DNA of 14,228 nt. Origin: CAYXUG01 sp964468655 (GTDB taxonomy: Bacteria > Fidelibacterota > Marinisomatia > Marinisomatales > CAYXUG01). The notes below the pieces were generated by a model. That model had not been told where the DNA came from. It did no database searches and saw only the letters and a list, made by a program, of their open reading frames with translations. A program made the position numbers and the translations under genes. The stretch spans positions 1 to 14,228 of the forward strand of contig CAYXUG010000051.1 in the NCBI GenBank assembly GCA_964468655.1, read 5' to 3'. Positions within the stretch are counted from its first letter, which is position 1; each line of letters begins with the position of its first letter. This document shows positions 1-6,290 of this stretch, one piece after another.

Positions 1-77
1 TCCATGGCTTCTTTAACTCTGCTATCTGTAAACCATGTCTATGGTAAGACACTAGAAAATACTATCATCCTTTCTCA

Positions 78-112
78 GTCATTACGAGGAGCATAGCGAC
101 GTGGTAATCTCG
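78..112. repeat. Degenerate intergenic palindromic repeat of the CATTGCGAG/GCAATCTC type
   Basis: The segment opens with gtcattacgaggag and ends with gtggtaatctcg. It resembles the dispersed intergenic repeats seen in many bacterial genomes whose ends read CATTGCGAG and GCAATCTC. In this copy both ends have changed G/C to A/T (ATTAC and GTAAT), and the changes still pair with each other. Immediately to the right, AATCTC (106-111) pairs with GAGATT (123-128), which adds a second small inverted repeat. The element lies just downstream of the MerR-family gene and has no coding potential. The family assignment comes from memory of the consensus, not from a search. Confidence 0.5.
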
Positions 113-149
113 TTAAAAAACAGAGATTAAAATCATCATTTATTCATAT

Positions 150-515
150 TTAAGACTTACTCTCACCAAGCAAGGTAAGTATATCCTGCAATCCGGATTT
201 AACGGCTTGAATAAAATTTGCATATTTTTCGTTTAATTCCTTGTTTACCGGACTGCTCTTACCTCCGCCTGACTTTAACTGCTGACGAGCACCCTCAATG
301 GTGAATTTTTGGGTATAAAGTAAATCTTTAATCTTTAAAACAACATCAATGTCTTTTTGCCGGTAGGTTCTGTTCCCCGCCCTGTTTTTCTGAGGGTGGA
401 GTTGAGAAAATTCAGTCTCCCAGTAGCGAAGGACATACTGTTTTAGATCAGCGATTTTACTTACTTCGCTGATGGAGTAATAAAGTTTCTTTATTTCTGT
501 ATCCGTTTTCGCCAT
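150..515 (-). CDS. MerR-family transcriptional regulator
   Basis: A 121-residue DNA-binding protein of the MerR superfamily. The N-terminal winged helix-turn-helix is clear: residues 12-32 (YYSISEVSKIADLKQYVLRYWE region) form the helix-turn-helix, and RAGNRTYRQKDI at about 45-56 is the wing typical of the family. Residues 57-80 (VVLKIKDLLYTQKFTIEGARQQL) match the second part of the MerR DNA-binding domain. The rest (about 85-121) is a short helical tail suited to dimerisation. It has no cysteine cluster for metal binding and no large ligand-binding domain, so the signal it senses cannot be read. Short single-domain MerR proteins of this kind are common in the Bacteroidetes/FCB group. The start is ATG with only a weak SD, but a promoter-like sequence lies 20 bp upstream. 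It is transcribed separately from the ald operon, whose terminator lies between them. Confidence 0.85.
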   Translation of the reverse strand: MAKTDTEIKKLYYSISEVSKIADLKQYVLRYWETEFSQLHPQKNRAGNRTYRQKDIDVVLKIKDLLYTQKFTIEGARQQLKSGGGKSSPVNKELNEKYANFIQAVKSGLQDILTLLGESKS

Positions 516-534
516 AGACTTAAAGTGTTACTTG

Positions 535-563
535 AGTATAAGGATTATAGAATCGTTAAGCAA
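535..563 (-). promoter_or_regulatory. Candidate sigma70-type promoter of the MerR-family gene
   Basis: On the minus strand, TTGCTT (563-558) is separated by exactly 17 bp from TATACT (540-535), a good -35/-10 pair. Transcription would start near 528, giving a leader of about 13 nt before the ATG at 515. A second TATAAT lies inside the spacer but has no -35 partner. The call rests on sequence match only. Confidence 0.45.
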
Positions 564-642
564 GTTATTTTCTAATTTCAGATAGCGGGAGGTTTCTTAA
601 TTAAATTTGGAGTGAAATAAATGAAAGTATCATTGTTTTTTT

Positions 643-673
643 TAAAAATAATCCCCGCCAGGATGGCGAGGAT
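643..673 (-). terminator. Intrinsic terminator after ald, ending the nusA-ald operon
   Basis: Read on the minus strand, a 9-bp stem (ATCCTCGCC with GGCGGGGAT, one U-G wobble) closes a 5-nt loop (ATCCT). It is followed by TATTTTT. The stem is fully paired only in the minus-strand RNA, because the wobble becomes a C-A mismatch on the other strand; this fixes its direction. It begins 7 bp after the ald stop codon. Confidence 0.85.
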
Positions 674-679
674 ACTTTT

Positions 680-1804
680 TTAATAAACTAAAGAGAAAAT
701 TTCTTCAGGTGGTATAAATTCCATTTTAAAGGCATTTGCGACGCCTTTGTGAGTTATCTTCCCTTCATGCACATTCATTGCCTTCAAAAGAGGTTTACTT
801 TCGCACACTGCCCTTTCAAGCCCATCATTAGCTACCTGTTGAATATAAGGTAGAGTTGAATTGGTCAACGCAATGGTAGAAGTAAATGGTACGGCTCCCG
901 GCATATTGGGAACACAATAATGAATGACGCCTTCAATCTCAAAAATGGGGTCCTCGTGACTGGTGGGTCTGCAGGTTTCTACGCATCCACCCTGGTCAAC
1001 TGCAACATCCACGATGACACTGCCATCCATCATATTTTTCAGCATATCTTTTGTAATGAGCATGGGGGCACGGTCTCCAACGACAAGCACAGCGCCTACA
1101 ACCAAATCTGTCTTCGGTAATAGTGATAAAATGTTGTGCATATTGCTGTAAATAGTAACGACATTTTTTGGCATCGTATCATCGAGGTATCGTAGGCGGT
1201 CAACATTTTTATCCAGCACATAAACCTTTGCACCAAGTCCGGAAGCAATTTTAGCAGCATTTGATCCTACTATACCACCTCCAAGAATCATGACAGTTGC
1301 CGGCTCAACACCGGGAACTCCGCCTAAGAGAATCCCTCTTCCTCCCTGGCGTGTTTCAAGGTATTTGGCGCCTTCCTGCACTGCCATTCTGCCTGCGACT
1401 TCACTCATGGGTGTTAACAGCGGAAGTGATCCATCCTCCAATTCAACAGTTTCATACGCAAGGCCAGTAGCACCGGTTGAAATAAAATCGTTGGTTAATT
1501 CTTCCGATCCGGCAAAATGAAAATAGGTGAACACAATCTGGGATGGTTTCAGCAATTCAAGTTCAGACGGTTTCGGTTCTTTGACTTTTACAATCATTTC
1601 TGATTCATTGAAAACATCAGTACTGGACGGTACAATTTCAGCACCCACTTCTTCATACATCTGGTCACTGAAACCGCTTCCCACACCAGCCGATGCTTCA
1701 ACGATTATTGTATGATTATTTTCAACCAGTTCAAAGACACCCTGCGGCGTTAATGAAACTCTCGATTCATGGGTTAATATCTCCTTTGGAACACCTATAA
1801 TCAT
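680..1804 (-). CDS. ald: Alanine dehydrogenase (NAD-dependent)
   Basis: Catalyses reversible oxidative deamination of L-alanine to pyruvate and ammonia with NAD, in the cytoplasm. The 374-residue length is normal (about 371). All four key residues known from the Bacillus/Mycobacterium enzymes sit at the same numbers: Arg15 (HESR), Lys75 (VKVKEP) and His96 (FTYFHFAG) for pyruvate binding, and Asp270 (VDVAVDQGG) for catalysis. The NAD-binding Rossmann motif GGGIVG is at 175-180, with Asp198 at the end of the second strand to bind the adenosine ribose. This agreement excludes a pyridine nucleotide transhydrogenase alpha subunit, the nearest relative. The start is ATG without a clear SD. It lies 27 bp after pnp with no terminator between, so it is probably the last gene of the nusA operon. 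Placing an amino-acid catabolic gene there is unusual. Confidence 0.95.
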   Translation of the reverse strand: MIIGVPKEILTHESRVSLTPQGVFELVENNHTIIVEASAGVGSGFSDQMYEEVGAEIVPSSTDVFNESEMIVKVKEPKPSELELLKPSQIVFTYFHFAGSEELTNDFISTGATGLAYETVELEDGSLPLLTPMSEVAGRMAVQEGAKYLETRQGGRGILLGGVPGVEPATVMILGGGIVGSNAAKIASGLGAKVYVLDKNVDRLRYLDDTMPKNVVTIYSNMHNILSLLPKTDLVVGAVLVVGDRAPMLITKDMLKNMMDGSVIVDVAVDQGGCVETCRPTSHEDPIFEIEGVIHYCVPNMPGAVPFTSTIALTNSTLPYIQQVANDGLERAVCESKPLLKAMNVHEGKITHKGVANAFKMEFIPPEEIFSLVY

Positions 1805-1831
1805 TTTAATATCGAAATATTGATCACTACT

Positions 1832-4009
1832 TTATGATGCCTTGGACCCTTTTCGTGAAAACCGCTTATTCCTGTCGGTTTTTCCTTTGGGATGCTCACT
1901 TTTCTCCTTATCGTACGAAGAATCATCAGGTCTGTCCAGCAATGCTTTACGGCTTAGGTCGATACGTCCCATATCATCTATTTTAATGATTTTAACTTTC
2001 ACCTTATCACCTATTTTAAGCACATCCCTTACATTCTCAATTCGTCTGTGTTCAATTTTGCTGATATGAAGCAGTCCGTCCTTCCCGGGGAGAATTTCCA
2101 CGAAAGCGCCGAAATCCTGAATGCGTTTTACCGACCCTTCATAAATTTCACCCACCTCGGGAGTCACCGTAAGCATTTCAACGTGGTGCCTTGCTCTTTC
2201 AAGATTTTCTGAAGTGGCGGAGGAAATGGTAACTGTTCCATCGTCCTCCACATCAACATCACATTCGAAATTCTTGATAATTGCTCTGATATTCTTTCCA
2301 CCGGGACCGATGAGATCGCCGATTCTTTCCGTGTCTATTTTCAACGTAGCAATCTTAGGCGCAAATTCGGAAAGAGTCTCACTCGGAATTGAAATATGCT
2401 GGTTCATTGCCTCCAGAATTTGAAGTCTCGCTTCCTTTGCCAGTTGAAGTGTTTTTGAAATCAACTGCTGCGAAATCCCAGATATTTTTAAATCCACCTG
2501 GACCGCGGTTATACCTTCATTTGTTCCTGCGACTTTAAAGTCCATATCACCATAATGGTCTTCATCGCCCAATATATCTGTGATCAGCACTTCATTATCA
2601 CCAGATTTCACCAATCCGATGGATATACCGGCAACAGGGCTTTTTATCTTTACTCCTGCATTCATCAGCGCAAGAGAACCTCCGCAAACCGACGCCATTG
2701 AAGATGAGCCGTTTGATTCGAGAATATCCGAAACAACTCTTACGGTATAGGGAAATTCCTCACTAGCAGGCATGACTGCTTTCAGCGCTCGTTCAGCTAA
2801 GTTTCCATGTCCGACTTCCCGCCTGCTGATACCCAGAAACCGTTTGGTTTCTCCAACACTGAATGGTGGAAAATTATAATGAAGCATGTACGATTTTTTG
2901 AATTCGCCGTCAATGTCATCAACATACTGTTCATCAGATTTGGAACCAAGCGTAACCGTGCATAAACTCTGTGTCTCACCTCTGGAAAACAACGCACTGC
3001 CATGCGTTCTTGGGAGTACATCCAACATGACTGAAATAGGCCTGATATCTTTCATACCACGTCCGTCAATTCGAGTGCCATTCTCAAGTATCTGATTCCT
3101 TACTTCGACTTTCATCTGATCTTCAATGTATTCTTTGATGAATGAAGATTGCTCGGGATATTCAGTTTCTAATTCCTCAACCACTCCATCAACAAATTCG
3201 TATCTGCTGGAACTTCTCTTTTTCTTATCTGAAATGGTTGTGAGGGTATTCAACTTGCCATCAATTTTTTCATTGATTGCATTTATCAGTTCCTGATTTG
3301 GTTTTTCCTCTTCAATGCGCCTTTTATCAACCTTGACAGATTGCAGCATTTCCAGCTGAAAATTGCAAATATCCTTGATTGCTTCTTGACCATACTCTAT
3401 TGCGGTCAGCAGATCCTCTTCAGATATTTCCTTCGCTTCGCCTTCAATCATTATTACAGAATCCTGATTGCCGGATATAATGAGGTCAAGCTGGCTTGAT
3501 TCAAGTTCTGTGTAAGTTGGATTTAATAGCGTTTTTCCGTCAACGAATCCAAGTCGAACCGTGCTAATGGGACCAGACCACGGTAAATCAGAAAGCATCA
3601 ACGCCATGGAAGTACCAATACTTCCAAGAATGTCTGCCGGGTTTTCCTGATCCGTGGACAACAAGTTGATAAATACCTGTGTATCGCATTGAAATTCCTT
3701 GGGAAACAGCGGACGAATTGCCCTGTCTGTTAATCTTGCTGCGATAATTTCCTTTTCAGCAGGTCGTCCTTCTCTCTTGAAATATCCACCCGGAATTTTT
3801 CCGCCGGCGTAAGATTTTTCCCTATATTCAACTGATAGTGGAAAATAGCCGAGCCCTACGGGCGGTTTGGATGACGCATTAACTGCAACAAGAACAACCG
3901 TGTCTTCATATCTCACCAGTACCGAACCTGATGACTGCTTTGCTAATAAACCGGTTTCAAAGATTAATTTTTTCCCACCGATTTCTTTTGATATTTTTAT
4001 ATTATTCAT
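1832..4009 (-). CDS. pnp: Polyribonucleotide nucleotidyltransferase (PNPase)
   Basis: Phosphorolytic 3'-to-5' exoribonuclease that forms a trimer and degrades mRNA, and can add tails in reverse. At 725 residues it is close to the family's usual length. The order is: first RNase PH domain (about 10-140, with KIPGGYFKREGRP at 71-83 and the conserved TDRAIRPLFP at 94-103), helical linker (about 240-300), and second RNase PH domain (about 310-530). The second domain carries RGETQ at 343-347 and the catalytic metal-binding stretch GDEDHYGDMD at 481-490. A KH domain follows (about 553-615, GPGG loop at 568-571), then an S1 domain (about 620-688, DFGAFVEILPGKDGLLHIS). The last 35 residues are charged and basic. 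Only 13 bp separate it from the rpsO stop codon, so it lacks the long structured leader used for PNPase autoregulation in E. coli. The SD is weak (AAGAAAGA). Confidence 0.97.
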   Translation of the reverse strand: MNNIKISKEIGGKKLIFETGLLAKQSSGSVLVRYEDTVVLVAVNASSKPPVGLGYFPLSVEYREKSYAGGKIPGGYFKREGRPAEKEIIAARLTDRAIRPLFPKEFQCDTQVFINLLSTDQENPADILGSIGTSMALMLSDLPWSGPISTVRLGFVDGKTLLNPTYTELESSQLDLIISGNQDSVIMIEGEAKEISEEDLLTAIEYGQEAIKDICNFQLEMLQSVKVDKRRIEEEKPNQELINAINEKIDGKLNTLTTISDKKKRSSSRYEFVDGVVEELETEYPEQSSFIKEYIEDQMKVEVRNQILENGTRIDGRGMKDIRPISVMLDVLPRTHGSALFSRGETQSLCTVTLGSKSDEQYVDDIDGEFKKSYMLHYNFPPFSVGETKRFLGISRREVGHGNLAERALKAVMPASEEFPYTVRVVSDILESNGSSSMASVCGGSLALMNAGVKIKSPVAGISIGLVKSGDNEVLITDILGDEDHYGDMDFKVAGTNEGITAVQVDLKISGISQQLISKTLQLAKEARLQILEAMNQHISIPSETLSEFAPKIATLKIDTERIGDLIGPGGKNIRAIIKNFECDVDVEDDGTVTISSATSENLERARHHVEMLTVTPEVGEIYEGSVKRIQDFGAFVEILPGKDGLLHISKIEHRRIENVRDVLKIGDKVKVKIIKIDDMGRIDLSRKALLDRPDDSSYDKEKSEHPKGKTDRNKRFSRKGSKAS

Positions 4010-4023
4010 TTTTTTGTTCTTTC

Positions 4024-4293
4024 TTATTTACGTATTCCCAGCTCACTAATGAGCTTTTTATGACCTTCAAAATTATGTCTTTTCATATATTTTAAAAGTT
4101 TTCTTCTTCTACTGACCATTGCAATCAATCCCCTTCGGGAGTGATGATCTTTTTTGTGTTTTTCAAAATGATCAGCGAGCGTTTTTATTCTTTTTGTCAA
4201 CATGGCAATCTGAACTATTTCAGAGCCTGTATCCTTTTCGTGGAGACCAAAAGAATCTTTTATCGCTGCTTTTTCTTCTTTATCAAGTGGCAT
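4024..4293 (-). CDS. rpsO: Ribosomal protein S15
   Basis: Primary 16S rRNA-binding protein of the 30S platform, also contacting the 50S subunit. The product is 89 residues, exactly the usual S15 length, with the signature DTGSEIVQIAMLTKRI and the rRNA-binding HKKDHHSRRGL (about 41-51). A further in-frame ATG 24 bp upstream would add eight residues. The start at 4293 is preferred because a strong AGGAGG (4305-4300) lies 6 nt before it and the resulting N-terminus MPLDKEEK aligns with the family. The gene overlaps the end of ribF by 11 bp and is followed closely by pnp, the classical rpsO-pnp pair. S15 represses its own mRNA in several bacteria; no such structure can be assigned here because the leader lies inside ribF. 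Confidence 0.96.
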   Translation of the reverse strand: MPLDKEEKAAIKDSFGLHEKDTGSEIVQIAMLTKRIKTLADHFEKHKKDHHSRRGLIAMVSRRRKLLKYMKRHNFEGHKKLISELGIRK

Positions 4294-5245
4294 GTGTTTC
4301 CTCCTCTGTGTAAACATTTATTCTGCTTAAACAATATTCCTGATCTTTTTTCAATTGTGAAATCAATTCTTCAGGAGAGTCAAACGTTTTCTCATCCCGA
4401 ATTCGTTCAAGAAACTGTACTTCAATTGTTTTGTCATATAATTGTTCATCGAAATTTTCAAAAAAATGAATTTCCATTACAAATACTTCTTCACCAAATG
4501 TAGGCCTGTATCCCAGATTGCACATTCCGTAAACGCAAAGTTCATTAACAAGTCCACGGGCAAAATATACGCCATTTTTAGGAAGAAGTTGATTAGTGAA
4601 AGTGGGAATAAAATTCGCTGTTGGATAGTGTAACTGATGTCCTCTGCCAGAACCGTGTACTACGTCTGCTTTGAATCCATACACCCACCCCAGTTCAAAA
4701 GAAGCACGCCGTACATTCCCATCTGCGACCAGGTGGCGAATATGCGTACTGCTGATGATTTCATCTTCATCCTTTATCTCGGTCAAAATATCAACTATAT
4801 AATTGCCATTTTCAGAATGAGTTTTAAGAAATTCACCGTCGCCTTCCCGGTTGTGCCCAAAACGGTGATCATAGCCAACAATAATTTCATACGGTTTAAA
4901 ACAAGGGATAACAATGTTGTAAAGAAATTCAGTTGCGCTTATGTTTGAAAATTCAAGATCGAATGGTATAACGCACGTTATATCAATATTTAATATTTCC
5001 AGCAATTCCATTTTTTTGTCCACATCAATCAATTGATGGAATCTATCGGGTGTATTATTCATTAATACCTTTTTGGGGTGTGGATCAAAAGTAATCACAA
5101 CAGATGGAAAATCTAATGCCTGAGCTGTATTTACTACTTTCTTAATGATTTCCTGATGTCCTTTGTGCAGGCCGTCAAATGAACCAATTGTAAGCACTGA
5201 ATTTTCAACTGGCTGTATTTCATCTATGATTCGATAGATTTCCAT
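4283..5245 (-). CDS. ribF: Bifunctional riboflavin kinase / FAD synthetase
   Basis: Converts riboflavin to FMN and then to FAD using ATP. The 320-residue protein has both domains. The N-terminal nucleotidyltransferase shows GSFDGLHKGH (21-30, the nucleotide-binding motif), ITFDPHPKKV (51-60), YDHRFG (125-130) and SSTHIR (165-170). The C-terminal flavokinase shows the conserved PTAN (208-211), NGVYFAR (224-230) and MEIHFFENF (257-265), whose Glu258 corresponds to the catalytic glutamate. Total length is normal (about 310-320). The start is ATG with SD AAGGAA. The first 22 bp lie inside the end of truB and the last 11 bp inside rpsO, so translation is probably coupled to both neighbours. Placement between truB and rpsO is the usual one. 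Confidence 0.96.
   Translation of the reverse strand: MEIYRIIDEIQPVENSVLTIGSFDGLHKGHQEIIKKVVNTAQALDFPSVVITFDPHPKKVLMNNTPDRFHQLIDVDKKMELLEILNIDITCVIPFDLEFSNISATEFLYNIVIPCFKPYEIIVGYDHRFGHNREGDGEFLKTHSENGNYIVDILTEIKDEDEIISSTHIRHLVADGNVRRASFELGWVYGFKADVVHGSGRGHQLHYPTANFIPTFTNQLLPKNGVYFARGLVNELCVYGMCNLGYRPTFGEEVFVMEIHFFENFDEQLYDKTIEVQFLERIRDEKTFDSPEELISQLKKDQEYCLSRINVYTEEETHAT
4300..4305 (-). promoter_or_regulatory. Ribosome binding site that fixes the rpsO start
   Basis: AGGAGG on the minus strand, 6 nt before the ATG at 4293 and inside the 3' end of ribF. It lies downstream of the alternative ATG at 4317, so it can only serve the shorter, 89-residue reading of S15. Confidence 0.85.
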
Positions 5246-5877
5246 TGTTCCTTAAACTCTGATAAATTCAAACATTCGTTTATTTTATAATTCCCAACAC
5301 TTAAACGAACCAGTTTTATAAGATACCCCACAGTTCCCAGCGCTTCTGAAATATCAGCGCCTAACTGGCGAATATAGGTTCCCCTGGAACATACGACTGT
5401 GAATTCTATAACGTTATTTTCGAAAGAAATAAGATCAAGTTTGTATATATGAACTTTTACCGGTTCACGTTCAATTTCAATATTTTTCCGGGCAAGCTTG
5501 TATAATCGCACTCCGTTCATCTTTTTTGCTGAAAACATGGGTGGTATTTGTGGAATGACTCCTGTGAAGCTCTTAAATACATCTGCAATTTTCATGTCAT
5601 CAAATTCCGGAATCTGTTTTTCATTCGTAATTTCACCATCAGAATCTAAGGTATTTGTAGTTTTCCCCAATTGAAGCCATGCGTGATATTCTTTCTGTTC
5701 ATGGGATACCGATGTCAACTCTTTGGTAGATGGTCCCAGACCTAACACCAAAACGCCTTCAGCAAATGGATCAAGTGTACCGGCATGTCCTACTTTTTTT
5801 ACACCTGTTTCTTTCCGGACATACTTTACCACATCAAAGGATGTGATTCCTTTCGGTTTATTGACGGCAACAATCAT
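5224..5877 (-). CDS. truB: tRNA pseudouridine55 synthase, short form
   Basis: Makes pseudouridine at position 55 in the T-loop of tRNAs. The 217-residue protein carries the full catalytic core: KPKGITSFDVV (8-18), GHAGTLDPFAEGVL (30-43) with the catalytic Asp36, KTTNTLDSDGE (72-82), PPMFSAKKMNGVRLYKLAR (112-130) and SRGTYIR (164-170). It stops soon after the core and lacks the C-terminal PUA-like RNA-binding region that makes E. coli TruB 314 residues long. Short TruBs are known in several phyla, so this is probably a natural variant, and no broken continuation is visible. The ATG overlaps the rbfA stop as ATGA and has SD AAAGGAT. Confidence 0.95.
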   Translation of the reverse strand: MIVAVNKPKGITSFDVVKYVRKETGVKKVGHAGTLDPFAEGVLVLGLGPSTKELTSVSHEQKEYHAWLQLGKTTNTLDSDGEITNEKQIPEFDDMKIADVFKSFTGVIPQIPPMFSAKKMNGVRLYKLARKNIEIEREPVKVHIYKLDLISFENNVIEFTVVCSRGTYIRQLGADISEALGTVGYLIKLVRLSVGNYKINECLNLSEFKEQWKSIES

Positions 5878-6242
5878 GATGATCCTTTATCAGATTTATG
5901 CAGGTTTGAAATAAGTCTGTCAATTTTTTCAGCTTGTTGGTATGTGTCGTCATAGAAAAACCTTAAATCGGGGATTGATTTTGCCCTGATGCTTCTTCCT
6001 AGAATTCCTTTTATGAATTTGTTGTTATTCCTGAAAAATTTTTCTGCTGTTTCCTTTGATTCGGATGAATTAATAACACTGAAATAAACTTTTGCACTCT
6101 TTAAATCTCGTGCAACTTTTACATGGGAAATAGTCACAAAACCGATTTTTGAAGAATCAACTTCCCTGATGAGAATATCACCTAAAATCCTTTTCAGTTC
6201 TTGACCGAACCTGTCGGCTCTTTTGTACGGTTTGATATTCAT
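5874..6242 (-). CDS. rbfA: 30S ribosome-binding factor A
   Basis: Assembly factor that binds immature 30S subunits and helps mature the 5' end of 16S rRNA; linked to cold adaptation in E. coli. The 122-residue protein has the single type II KH-like fold. An N-terminal helix (RADRFGQELKRILGDIL, 8-24) is followed by strands with ISHVKVARDLKSAKVYFSV (38-56) and the family ending IPDLRFFYDDT (90-100). The position between infB and truB is standard. The start is ATG with no strong SD and lies 48 bp after infB, the longest internal gap of the operon. The stop codon overlaps the truB start by 4 bp. Confidence 0.94.
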   Translation of the reverse strand: MNIKPYKRADRFGQELKRILGDILIREVDSSKIGFVTISHVKVARDLKSAKVYFSVINSSESKETAEKFFRNNNKFIKGILGRSIRAKSIPDLRFFYDDTYQQAEKIDRLISNLHKSDKGSS

Positions 6243-6290
6243 AAAATCTTAAATAAAATATGCTGGTTCCTTGATGCAAATGAAGATATG

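Noticed and set aside
1..96. Plus-strand frame open from the window edge to a TAG at 94-96
   Set aside because: Only 31 codons, no recognisable sequence, and its last codons run into the palindromic repeat. It could be the tail of a gene cut by the edge, but nothing supports that over chance.
4294..4317. Eight-residue N-terminal extension of S15 from an upstream ATG
   Set aside because: The strong AGGAGG lies inside this extension and the shorter reading gives the exact 89-residue family length.
4141..4503. Plus-strand open frame opposite rpsO and ribF
   Set aside because: It overlaps two certain genes on the other strand and shows no domain or ribosome binding site.
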